Shown: piece by piece, positions 33,218 to 39,807 of the stretch | Position numbering within the stretch: position 1 is the stretch's first letter | Layout: each line of letters opens with the position of its first letter | Assembly (NCBI GenBank): GCA_964567595.1 | Contig: CAZMNF010000015.1 | Location: forward strand, 1-39,807 | Reading direction: 5' to 3' | Origin: CAZMNF01 sp964567595 | GTDB lineage: Bacteria; Bipolaricaulota; Bipolaricaulia; RBG-16-55-9 | Length of the DNA stretch: 39,807 bases | Position numbers and translations under genes: made by a program | Notes under the pieces: model-generated | What the model saw: the letters and a program-made list of their open reading frames with translations, nothing else | Databases searched by the model: none | What the model was told of the DNA's origin: nothing

Positions 33218-33246
33218 ATATTAAATCTTAAATCTTGACCTGTCAA
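33218..33246 (-). promoter_or_regulatory. Near-consensus promoter of the suyA operon
   Basis: Minus strand TTGACA (33246-33241), 17-base spacer, TAATAT (33223-33218). Five or six of six bases match consensus in each box, so it should be strong unless repressed. Confidence 0.75.
33235..33246. promoter_or_regulatory. Putative GntR operator, palindrome between the divergent promoters
   Basis: TTGAC-CT-GTCAA. It contains the -35 box of gntR (33235-33240) and of suyA (33241-33246) with no gap, so one bound dimer would block both. A tandem TTAAATC repeat (33221-33234) adjoins it inside the suyA promoter spacer. Confidence 0.6.
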
Positions 33247-33263
33247 CGGCGCTCAAGTATACT
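33235..33263 (+). promoter_or_regulatory. Near-consensus promoter of the gntR-aldehyde dehydrogenase operon
   Basis: TTGACC (33235-33240), 17-base spacer, TATACT (33258-33263); transcription start expected near 33270, about 50 bases before ATG 33322. Confidence 0.75.
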
Positions 33264-33321
33264 CATCCATGTCGGCTCGGAAGCGCGTCAACACCGTTCA
33301 GGTGCAGGGGAAGGTGGCACC

Positions 33322-34005
33322 ATGGCGCCTAGCGAGTACTCCGTCCAACGCATGACGCTCGCGGACCAGGCGTACCACGCGCTGCGCTCCTCGATCTTGA
33401 ACCGTCGCATTGAGCCGGGCGAGCACCTGATCGTGCGCGAGCTGTCCGAGGCGCTCGAGCTGTCCGCGACGCCGATCAAGTCCGCACTGAGCAGCCTGGC
33501 CCGCGAAGGCCTCGTCACCCACACCCCGCATCAGGGCTTCGCGGTGCCGGAACTGAACCATCGCGACGTCGAGGAAATCTATCAGCTCCGCGAGGTCGTC
33601 GACGGCCTCGCCGCCCGATTGAGCGCCCAGGCCGTTGGTGCCCCGGTTTCCGAGAGGCTGGCAGAGCTGCTGGAGGCCCAACGCGACTGTGCCGAGGGCG
33701 ATCTGGAGCGCTACGGCGACCTCGATCTGGCCTTCCATCGCACAATCTGGGAAGCCTCGGGCAACCAGCGCCTCCTGGACGTCGCCGCCAACATCCAACA
33801 CCAGCTGCGGCTGTTGTTCAGCACCTCCGTGATGGCCCCGGGCCGACTGTCGGCGTCCATTGCCGAGCACGCCGCGATCATCGATGCTATCCGTGCCGGA
33901 TGGCCGGACGAGGCCGAAGCGCAAATGCGCGCCCACACGAACCGGGCCGGCGAGGCGCTGCAGAGCTATTTGCGCCGCACGAGCAACGCGAACGCTCCCT
34001 CATGA
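33322..34005 (+). CDS. GntR-family (FadR/FCD) transcriptional regulator
   Basis: 227 residues. N-terminal winged helix (about 10-78): ADQAYHALRSSILNRRIEPGEHL, VRELSEALELSATPIKSALSSLAREGLV and a GFAVPEL wing. C-terminal FCD effector domain (about 85-215) with metal-site candidates Asp (DLDLAFHRTIW), His in the same segment, and HAAIIDAIRAGWPDEAEAQMRAHTNRA. Such regulators usually bind an organic acid or sugar metabolite and leave their operator. Divergent to suyA and 29 bases upstream of the aldehyde dehydrogenase, it is the probable switch for the whole pathway through the shared palindrome. AAGGTGG at 33311-33317 sets ATG 33322; the frame further upstream crosses the promoter. Confidence 0.9.
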   Translation: MAPSEYSVQRMTLADQAYHALRSSILNRRIEPGEHLIVRELSEALELSATPIKSALSSLAREGLVTHTPHQGFAVPELNHRDVEEIYQLREVVDGLAARLSAQAVGAPVSERLAELLEAQRDCAEGDLERYGDLDLAFHRTIWEASGNQRLLDVAANIQHQLRLLFSTSVMAPGRLSASIAEHAAIIDAIRAGWPDEAEAQMRAHTNRAGEALQSYLRRTSNANAPS

Positions 34006-34034
34006 CTTGATCCTATGTCCGAAGGAGGATTCCT

Positions 34035-35468
34035 GTGAGCCCAACTCAAGCCCCATCTCAGGCGTTCGTCGGCGGTCAGTGGCAGAACGCCGACGGCACG
34101 TTTGCCGTGACCAATCCGGCCACGGGCGAGCCGCTCGCCGAGGTCGCCGACTGCGGCGACCGCGAGGCCCAAGCCGCGGCCGACGCGGCCGTCGACGCCT
34201 GGCCCGACTGGGCCAACGCCACGGCTTACGAGCGCGCTGCCCGCCTGCGCGCCTGGCACGATCTCATCATCGAGCACAAAGAGGGGATCGCCCAGACGAT
34301 CAGCCAGGAGATGGGCAAGCCGATCACGGAAGCCCGCGGCGAGGTCAACTTCTCGTCCATGTTCGCCGAGTGGTACGCGGAGGAGGCCAAGCGCGTCTAC
34401 GGCGAATCCATTCCGAGCCAGGCCCCGCACAAGCGACTCCACGTCATCAAACAGGGGGTGGGCCCGTCGTTCGGCATCACGCCCTGGAACTTTCCCGCCG
34501 CCATGGTGACGCGCAAGGTGGCCCCCGCGTTGGCGTCCGGCAGCCCGTTCATCCTGAAGCCGGCGGAGCAGGCCCCCTTGACCTCGCTGTACTTCGCCAA
34601 GCTCTGGGAGGAGGCCGACGGGCCTGCCGGCACGTTCCAGGTGCTGCCGGCGCTCGACCCGAAGCCCGTGGCGGAAGCGCTCATCAACGACGATCGCATC
34701 CGGAAGCTGACGTTTACGGGCTCCACGGAGGTCGGCAAGGCGCTCTACGCCCAGTCGGCCCAGACGCTCAAGCGGGTTTCGCTCGAGCTGGGCGGGCACG
34801 CCCCGTTTCTCATCTTCGAGGATGCCGACATCGAAAAGGCCGTCGAGCAGACGATGGTCGCCAAGTTCCGCAACATTGGGCAGAGCTGCGTAGCGGCCAA
34901 TCGGCTCTACGTCGCTCCGTCCATAGAACGCGACTTTGCCGAGGCCTACGCCGAAGCGGCCAAGCAGCTGAACGTCGGCGATCCTCTCCGCGACGATACC
35001 CAGATCGGCCCGCTCGTCGACGAGCAAGGCTTGGAGAAAGTCAAGCACCACGTCCAAGCCTCGGTCGATCAGGGCGCGAAGGTTCTGACGGGCGGCTCCG
35101 TCCGCGACGGGCTCTTCTACGAGCCGACGGTGCTGACGGATGTCCGTGACGGGATGCCGCTGATGGAGGAGGAGACCTTTGGGCCCGTGGCGCCGATCGT
35201 GTCTTACGAATCCGAGACGGACGCCATTCGTCAGGCCAACCGATCGCCGTACGGGCTGGCTGCCTACATCTGGACGCGCGATTTGGAGCGGGCGTACCGC
35301 GCTGCGGAGACGCTCGACTACGGCATCATCGGGATCAACGACGGCGTCCCTTCCACGCCACAGGCCCCCTTCGGCGGCGTCAAGCAAAGCGGCCTCGGCC
35401 GCGAGGGCGGCAAGTGGGGCATCGAGGAGTACCTCGAGACGAAGTTCATCTCCGTCGGGCTCGACTGA
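34035..35468 (+). CDS. GabD-like aldehyde dehydrogenase, probable sulfolactaldehyde dehydrogenase
   Basis: 477-residue NAD(P)-dependent aldehyde dehydrogenase of the succinate-semialdehyde type. Landmarks: GITPWNFPAAMVTRKVAPAL (cofactor tunnel with the Arg used by GabD-type enzymes for anionic substrates), FTGSTEVGK, general base Glu in LELGGHAPF, nucleophile Cys in GQSCVAANR (about 290), EEETFGPVAP and APFGGVKQSGLGREGG. Sulfolactaldehyde dehydrogenases known from sulfoglycolysis belong to this group. GTG 34035 follows AAGGAGG. In the same operon as gntR, 29 bases apart. Proposed reaction: 3-sulfolactaldehyde to sulfolactate, linking the aldolase to the SlcC/ComC/SuyAB steps. Succinate semialdehyde is the alternative substrate. 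Confidence 0.85.
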   Translation: MSPTQAPSQAFVGGQWQNADGTFAVTNPATGEPLAEVADCGDREAQAAADAAVDAWPDWANATAYERAARLRAWHDLIIEHKEGIAQTISQEMGKPITEARGEVNFSSMFAEWYAEEAKRVYGESIPSQAPHKRLHVIKQGVGPSFGITPWNFPAAMVTRKVAPALASGSPFILKPAEQAPLTSLYFAKLWEEADGPAGTFQVLPALDPKPVAEALINDDRIRKLTFTGSTEVGKALYAQSAQTLKRVSLELGGHAPFLIFEDADIEKAVEQTMVAKFRNIGQSCVAANRLYVAPSIERDFAEAYAEAAKQLNVGDPLRDDTQIGPLVDEQGLEKVKHHVQASVDQGAKVLTGGSVRDGLFYEPTVLTDVRDGMPLMEEETFGPVAPIVSYESETDAIRQANRSPYGLAAYIWTRDLERAYRAAETLDYGIIGINDGVPSTPQAPFGGVKQSGLGREGGKWGIEEYLETKFISVGLD

Positions 35469-35497
35469 GCCCCCGCTCGGGAGCGCTCTCGACGCGG

Positions 35498-35532
35498 GCG
35501 TGCGCGTCAGCCCGCGACGCTGACGCGCACGC
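35498..35532. terminator. Perfect 14-bp hairpin between convergent genes
   Basis: GCGTGCGCGTCAGC (35498-35511), loop of 7, GCTGACGCGCACGC (35519-35532). It lies between the converging aldehyde dehydrogenase and sulfite oxidase genes and overlaps the last codons of the latter; symmetrical, so it could act in both directions. No T run. Confidence 0.55.
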
Positions 35533-36607
35533 GATGCCAGGCGTTGTTCATGTAGCCCTTGAAGTTCCAGAGCGGGGCAACGGACTCGGGTTGGGTGTTG
35601 GCCGCTGAGTCCCAGGCGCGCACGGCGAGCTCGTGCTCGCCCGAGGTCAGCTCGAGATCAGCCTCCCAAAAGACCCAGGCCCACGGGCTGTCGGAGCCTT
35701 CCTCTGCTAGCCGCGTCGCCTCGACCCAGCGCTGGCCGCCGTCCGGCGAGACGTCGACCCGCGCGACGGTCCGGTCGCCGCCGGCCATGGCGTAACCTTC
35801 CAGCCGAACGTTGCCGGCGGATAGGGTTTCGCCCTCCTGGGGCGAGGCGATGACCGAGTTGATGGACAACTCGCCCAACGTGAGGCCCCGCTCCCAGTCC
35901 GCCGAGTCGGCATCGATGTGCGGCGGAAAGAGCTTGTACGAACGGGCCTGATAGTGGTTGGTCGAGGGCCGCTCCTGGACGACGATCTGACTGAGCCACT
36001 TGACGCTGCGGGCGCCGATGTAGCCCGGCACGATGACGCGCAGCGGATAGCCGTGCTCAGGCGGCAGCGGCTCGCCGTTCATCTCGTCGGCCAACAGCAC
36101 CTCGGGTTGGCGGGCTTTCTCGATGGGGATGGAGCCGCCGAAGTGGATGATCTGGCCGTCCTTGTCGATCTCGTCCAGGCCGAGGAACGCGACGTGGCGG
36201 GCGTCGGGACTGACTCCGGCCGCGTCGAGCACCTCATGCAACGGGATGCCGCGCCAGACGGCATTGCTAATCGTCTGGGCGCCCCAGGCGACGTCGTTGG
36301 GAATGTCTCGCACCGCCATCAGTTCATCGCGGCGGTTGCCGGCGCACTGCAGCGTCGCCGGCACCGTCGCCGTCCGATAGTCCTCCGTCAGCTCATGCAG
36401 CGACAGCTCCAGCTCGCGGTCCACGAGGCCGGAGACCGTCAGACGGAACGCGTCGGGATCGATCTCGGGAACGTTTCCATGGTTGCGCACGTAGAAGAGC
36501 TCGGTCGGCGTGATCGGATGTTCTTGCAACAGGTGCAGCGGCGGCTCGGCGTTGTAGGGATGGGACTGACGGACGAGCATCTCGGCGTGCTTGTGCGGGA
36601 TGCCCAC
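35507..36607 (-). CDS. Sulfite oxidase, molybdopterin enzyme, cytosolic
   Basis: Oxidises sulfite to sulfate. Sulfite-oxidase fold: FYVRNHGNVPEI (about 38-49), Mo-coordinating Cys in ATLQCAGNRR (Cys88 from the GTG start), RGIPLHEVLDAAGV, HGYPLRVIVPGYIGARSVKWL and the YQARSYKLFPP loop; the last 110 residues are the Ig-like dimerisation domain (TVARVDVSPDGGQRW...WVFWEAD). No haem domain and no Tat or Sec signal, so it should stay in the cytoplasm. GTG 36607 is preferred because GGAGGAGG ends 8 bases before it; ATG 36628 would add seven residues encoded by that same ribosome site. It would dispose of the sulfite released by SuyAB. YedY-like reductases differ in their Cys context. Confidence 0.88.
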   Translation of the reverse strand: MGIPHKHAEMLVRQSHPYNAEPPLHLLQEHPITPTELFYVRNHGNVPEIDPDAFRLTVSGLVDRELELSLHELTEDYRTATVPATLQCAGNRRDELMAVRDIPNDVAWGAQTISNAVWRGIPLHEVLDAAGVSPDARHVAFLGLDEIDKDGQIIHFGGSIPIEKARQPEVLLADEMNGEPLPPEHGYPLRVIVPGYIGARSVKWLSQIVVQERPSTNHYQARSYKLFPPHIDADSADWERGLTLGELSINSVIASPQEGETLSAGNVRLEGYAMAGGDRTVARVDVSPDGGQRWVEATRLAEEGSDSPWAWVFWEADLELTSGEHELAVRAWDSAANTQPESVAPLWNFKGYMNNAWHRVRVSVAG

Positions 36608-36746
36608 GCGGACGACCTCCTCCTCCATTGGGATTACAAATTCCAGTCAGGTAACCCGACAGGCTAACGCATGGGAACGTCGGGCGCCGTAAGGCAGCTT
36701 ACGGGATGGGCCTCGACGGGCGAGCCGCGCGATCGGCATCGCCCCT

Positions 36747-37535
36747 TTAAAGCTCGAGCAATGGGCTCGGCTCACCGCGCGGCGCGACGACGACCTCGCA
36801 GTTGAAGAGCCCATCCAGCCGGTTTTGCACCGTCTCCAACGCCAGCTCAGGCCGATTGTTCGTCTCGCTCAGGTGAGCAAGCATGGCCTGGCGCAGCCGT
36901 CCGTGCTGAGCGAGATCGGCGATCAGCTCGGCGGCCGACTGATTGGAGAGATGGCCGACCGGGCTGCGGATGCGCTGCTTGTGGTGCCAGGCGTACGGGC
37001 CGTTGATCAGCATGTCGAGGTCGTGGTTGGCCTCGATGACGAGGCCGTCCACCTCGCGCAGGCGCTGGGCGAGCGGCTTCTGCACGGTGCCCAAGTCGAC
37101 CGCGTACGCCACCGTGACGTCCCCTCCATCCGCCTCGGAGGGACCCTGGACGAGGAAGCCGGCCGGTTCCGTGGCGTCGTGGAAGACGCGGATCGGCTCG
37201 ACGGTCAACGAGCCGATATCGATGCGCTCCCCGATCCGGAAAGCTTCGACGTCGTGAATGCCAAGCGGAAGGCGCTTGAGCTTCTGCCCCGTCCGTCCGC
37301 TGGCGTAGATGGGGCATTGCCAATGGGACGCGTAGCGTCGAGCCTCGCCCGCGTGATCGCTGTGCTCGTGGGTGATGAAGAGCGCGTCGATCCGCGACGG
37401 GTCGGTGCTCGTGGATTCGAGCCCGGCGATGACGCGCGATCGGGAAATGCCGGCGTCAATTAGGATCTGGGCATCGTCGGCAGCCACGAGGCCGCAATTG
37501 CCGCTGGAGCCGCTCGCGAACAGACGGACTTTCAA
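36747..37535 (-). CDS. Metallo-beta-lactamase-fold hydrolase (YycJ/WalJ-like)
   Basis: 262 residues opening with LFASGSSGNCGLV, the signature of YycJ/WalJ-type proteins, followed by the metal site THEHSDH (about 58-64), further ligands His in VIEANHDLDML and AHLSETNN. YycJ-type enzymes are probable DNA exonucleases linked to repair and cell-division timing. Start taken as TTG 37535, since the frame upstream of it reads as Arg/Ser/Pro-rich noise and crosses the hairpin at 37551-37593; no good ribosome site is seen, so the start is uncertain. Follows the protease gene on the same strand, but the hairpin between them suggests separate transcripts. Confidence 0.85.
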   Translation of the reverse strand: MKVRLFASGSSGNCGLVAADDAQILIDAGISRSRVIAGLESTSTDPSRIDALFITHEHSDHAGEARRYASHWQCPIYASGRTGQKLKRLPLGIHDVEAFRIGERIDIGSLTVEPIRVFHDATEPAGFLVQGPSEADGGDVTVAYAVDLGTVQKPLAQRLREVDGLVIEANHDLDMLINGPYAWHHKQRIRSPVGHLSNQSAAELIADLAQHGRLRQAMLAHLSETNNRPELALETVQNRLDGLFNCEVVVAPRGEPSPLLEL

Positions 37536-37550
37536 GTTATCAGTTGGGGG

Positions 37551-37593
37551 CGCGCCCGCCCGAGGTCGCCAAGCGAGGTCTCGGGCGGGCGCG
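37551..37593 (-). terminator. Perfect 14-bp hairpin after the protease gene
   Basis: CGCGCCCGCCCGAG (37551-37564), 15-base loop, CTCGGGCGGGCGCG (37580-37593). Begins 9 bases beyond the protease stop and ends 16 bases before the next start. GC-only stem, no T run, so it may need a factor or act as an RNA stabiliser. Confidence 0.6.
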
Positions 37594-37602
37594 AATTCGG
37601 GA

Positions 37603-39771
37603 TCAGTAGACGAACGGCGCGCCCGGTCCGGGCTCGGGGAAGCCCTCGTCCGGCTTGGGATGGTTCTCCCACCAGTCGCTCCATTCGGTCGAAGGCAGCA
37701 CCTCGCCCGGCTGGAGCGTGAACGGGCCGTAGCTCTCCGCATAGCCGTTCTGCTCCACGACGACGCTGACCTCAGCGGGGGCGCCCGCGTTCTGGGCGGA
37801 GAGGCCGAGCACGTAGGGAGCGTACGGGTAGTGGATCTCGGTCAGCTCGTAGCGTTCCCGCTTGGTTCCCGACTCGCCTCCTGTCGCGTCGTTGCTGAAC
37901 GTCCCCCATTGGGCTCCGCCCTTGGGGCTGACCCATTGGGCCGCATTCTGGTCGTCGTCCGCCTCGCCAAGCCGCGGCTCGCGCACGAGCAGATCGACGT
38001 CGGTGCTTGCGTCCCAGCGAATGTGGACGGTCAGGCTGGTGTTGAACTGGACGTCCGCGCTGGACGCCTCGCCCGAGGTTGCCCGGACCCGGGTCTGGGC
38101 CCGGAGACGGTTGGCGGAGCGGTAGTTGTAGAGGCTGGCGTCGCCGCCGGCGACCTCCACGTCGTAGACGCCGGGCTCGATGCCCACGAACGCCGCGTTG
38201 CCTTGTGAGTTCGTCTGGGCCAGATACTCAAGCTGGCCGTCCTTGCGCAGCCGGACGTCCGTAAACGGAACGCCGGGGGCTCGATCGGCATCGGTCAGGT
38301 TTCCGTCGCCGTCCGTGTCGCGGGGGTTGGCCGTGGTGACCTTCACGTCCACGCGGGAGCCATCGGAGGGGAGCTGGGTGGCGCTCAGGGCTTCGGCCAG
38401 GTTGATGCGACCGTGGCCGAACTCGTGATCGAAGCCGGGACGTCCCAGATCGTCGGCCGTCTGCTCCAGGATCGACTGGAGCTGATACGGCGTCGCATTG
38501 GGGAATTTCTCCATGAGCAGCGCGACCGCGCCGGCCACCTGGGGCGCCGCCATCGACGTGCCGTTGAAGTACATGTAGCCCGTCGCCTCGCCATCGGGCC
38601 GCTTGATCCAAGTCGGCACCGACGAGAGGACGTTCACGCCCGGTGCTGCCACCGAGACCATGAAGCCCTGCGTGGAGAAGTCGGCAATCTCGTCTTGGGC
38701 GTTGCTGGCGCTGACCGCCAGAACGCCCGGATGGCCCGTAGGATACGTGATCCAGTCCTGGGAGCTGTTGCCCATGGAGTTGACGAAGACGACGCCGTTG
38801 GCGCGGAGGACGTCGACGGCCTCCTTGATGGCGTTGTCGTAGAAGCCGGGGAGACCCTGACCCCAACTGGCGTTGATGACGTCGGCCTCGTCGCCCGAGT
38901 TCTCCACGCCGTCGGGGCCGATCAGGCCGGCCCACATGAGACACTCGGCGACGTTGTCGTCCCCGACCCAGCCGCTGCCGTTCGTTTCGCTCGCCCGCTC
39001 CGCGTCGAAGACCTTCAGGTCCATCAATTGGGCCTCCGGCGCCACGCCGACGATGCCGGTGCGATTGTCCCCCCGGGCGGCGGCGATGCCGGCGACGTGG
39101 GTGCCGTGATCGAACGCTTGCTGGGTCGCGTCGGCGTCGGCCGGGATCTCCGCCCCCGAGCCGCAGTGCATGCCGGGGACGGTCTTGCCCTGAATTTCGG
39201 GATGGGTGCCGTCGAAGCCCGTGTCGGAGATGCCGATGACGGTTCCCTGGCCCGTGGCCTGCCTCCACGCGGGTCGAGCGTTCATGGCGTCGAGCGCGTA
39301 CTGGCCCGAGGTGAGCGGATCGTTGAAGCGCCCCGAGCGCTGTTGCGCCGAGGCGTCCTGAGCGATTGCCTCGGAGGAGTCCAGCGCGGACCGCTCGGGC
39401 TCGACGTAGTCGCGGATGTAGTTGGGCTGGGCGTAGCGCAGGCCGTCCGGATTGCGACGGTTGAGCCGCTGCACGGCATCGGCCACGCCGAGCTCCGACG
39501 GAAGGGCCACGGTCGCCACGCGGATGCGCTCGACGGTGTCGGTGACCTGAGCGTCTAGATCGCTCACGATGTGGGCGAGCTTGGCCTCGCTCTCGTAGCC
39601 GACGAGGATCTCGCCGTCGAACCACTCGCCCGAGTAGGTTGCGCTCGACGAGCCCGCGCCGTTGGAGGACACCAGGCCGGGCAGCGAGACGGAAACGCCA
39701 CAGCCGGCCATGGCCCCGACCAGCAGGACGAGCAGCCCGGCGGACAGCATCCTTTTCAGAGATCGAATCAT
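37603..39771 (-). CDS. Subtilisin-like (S8) serine protease lipoprotein
   Basis: 722 residues. Signal peptide with lipobox MAGC (Cys24), so it is lipid-anchored outside the cytoplasm. Residues about 45-125 form an inhibitor/propeptide-like region (GEILVGYESEAKLAHI...). Catalytic triad: Asp183 (ISDTGFDGTHP), His222 (DHGTHVAG), Ser406 (NGTSMAAPQVAG); oxyanion Asn335. After about 470 come a calcium-binding-type DTDGDGNLTDADR stretch, a carboxypeptidase-regulatory-like beta domain (LRKDGQ...GVYDVEVAGGD) and a DVDLLVREP beta domain. AGGAGG lies 11 bases before ATG 39771. Likely a surface or periplasmic scavenging protease; its target is unknown. Confidence 0.93.
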   Translation of the reverse strand: MIRSLKRMLSAGLLVLLVGAMAGCGVSVSLPGLVSSNGAGSSSATYSGEWFDGEILVGYESEAKLAHIVSDLDAQVTDTVERIRVATVALPSELGVADAVQRLNRRNPDGLRYAQPNYIRDYVEPERSALDSSEAIAQDASAQQRSGRFNDPLTSGQYALDAMNARPAWRQATGQGTVIGISDTGFDGTHPEIQGKTVPGMHCGSGAEIPADADATQQAFDHGTHVAGIAAARGDNRTGIVGVAPEAQLMDLKVFDAERASETNGSGWVGDDNVAECLMWAGLIGPDGVENSGDEADVINASWGQGLPGFYDNAIKEAVDVLRANGVVFVNSMGNSSQDWITYPTGHPGVLAVSASNAQDEIADFSTQGFMVSVAAPGVNVLSSVPTWIKRPDGEATGYMYFNGTSMAAPQVAGAVALLMEKFPNATPYQLQSILEQTADDLGRPGFDHEFGHGRINLAEALSATQLPSDGSRVDVKVTTANPRDTDGDGNLTDADRAPGVPFTDVRLRKDGQLEYLAQTNSQGNAAFVGIEPGVYDVEVAGGDASLYNYRSANRLRAQTRVRATSGEASSADVQFNTSLTVHIRWDASTDVDLLVREPRLGEADDDQNAAQWVSPKGGAQWGTFSNDATGGESGTKRERYELTEIHYPYAPYVLGLSAQNAGAPAEVSVVVEQNGYAESYGPFTLQPGEVLPSTEWSDWWENHPKPDEGFPEPGPGAPFVY

Positions 39772-39807
39772 GCCAGGGTTTCCTCCTTTTCCGCGTCCCT
39801 TTTCACG

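Noticed and set aside
36747..37742. Longer metallo-beta-lactamase protein starting near 37742
   Set aside because: The extra 69 residues are Arg/Ser/Pro-rich, run through a 14-bp hairpin and into the protease gene.

Overview
GC-rich bacterial DNA with about 40 protein genes, tightly packed and often overlapping, on both strands; no rRNA, tRNA, CRISPR array, phage or insertion sequence was seen. The phylum cannot be fixed from this window. Clues: an NAD-type isocitrate dehydrogenase with a C-terminal extra domain, an archaeal-type ATP-dependent DNA ligase, a RemA-like protein, several near-leaderless promoters, and signs of a two-membrane envelope (a sugar-binding protein with a plain signal peptide and no lipobox, and a secreted beta-barrel-like protein). 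The host respires (membrane-anchored dihaem cytochrome c, GlpD, flavin lactate dehydrogenase, sulfite oxidase).

Region 1 (1-7.2 kb, + strand) is housekeeping: tail of an acetyltransferase, icd, a TlpA-like thioredoxin, a citrate-synthase-like fragment, folP, then a yceD-ruvC-polA operon. Region 2 (7.4-10.8 kb) holds small genes: a duplicated carboxymuconolactone-decarboxylase protein, a three-gene cluster of tiny proteins including a RemA-like and a ribbon-helix-helix protein (the latter only 52 codons), HU, a small protein whose good start lies one frame away across a TTTAAAA slippery heptamer, and an Hfq/Sm-like protein overlapping a secreted beta-rich protein. Region 3 (10.9-15.9 kb) has a D-lactate dehydrogenase-type flavoprotein, an ATP-dependent ligase, a dihaem cytochrome and an AEC transporter, three of them with promoters almost touching the start codon.

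Region 4 (15.9-36.6 kb) is the interesting part. Reading the families together gives a coherent route for the sulfosugar sulfoquinovose: ABC uptake (binding protein plus two permeases, no ATPase here) and glpK-glpD for a glycerol moiety; a GH4 NAD-dependent glycosidase; an FucI-family isomerase; a YihV-like sugar kinase; a LacD/YihT-type class I aldolase; a GabD-like aldehyde dehydrogenase able in principle to act on sulfolactaldehyde; two sulfolactate dehydrogenase families (ComC and SlcC types); the split sulfolactate sulfo-lyase SuyA/SuyB; and a cytosolic sulfite oxidase. Eight of these genes form one minus-strand operon (suyA to GH4). It faces a GntR regulator-aldehyde dehydrogenase pair across two near-consensus promoters whose -35 boxes abut within one palindrome. 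The inferred product set is DHAP + pyruvate + sulfate. A sulfatase and a GH32/GH43-like enzyme lie inside the region without a clear role.

Region 5 (36.7-39.8 kb) has a metallo-beta-lactamase-fold hydrolase and a large subtilisin-like lipoprotein. Function calls in region 4 are inferences from family membership and gene order; substrates are not proven by sequence alone.
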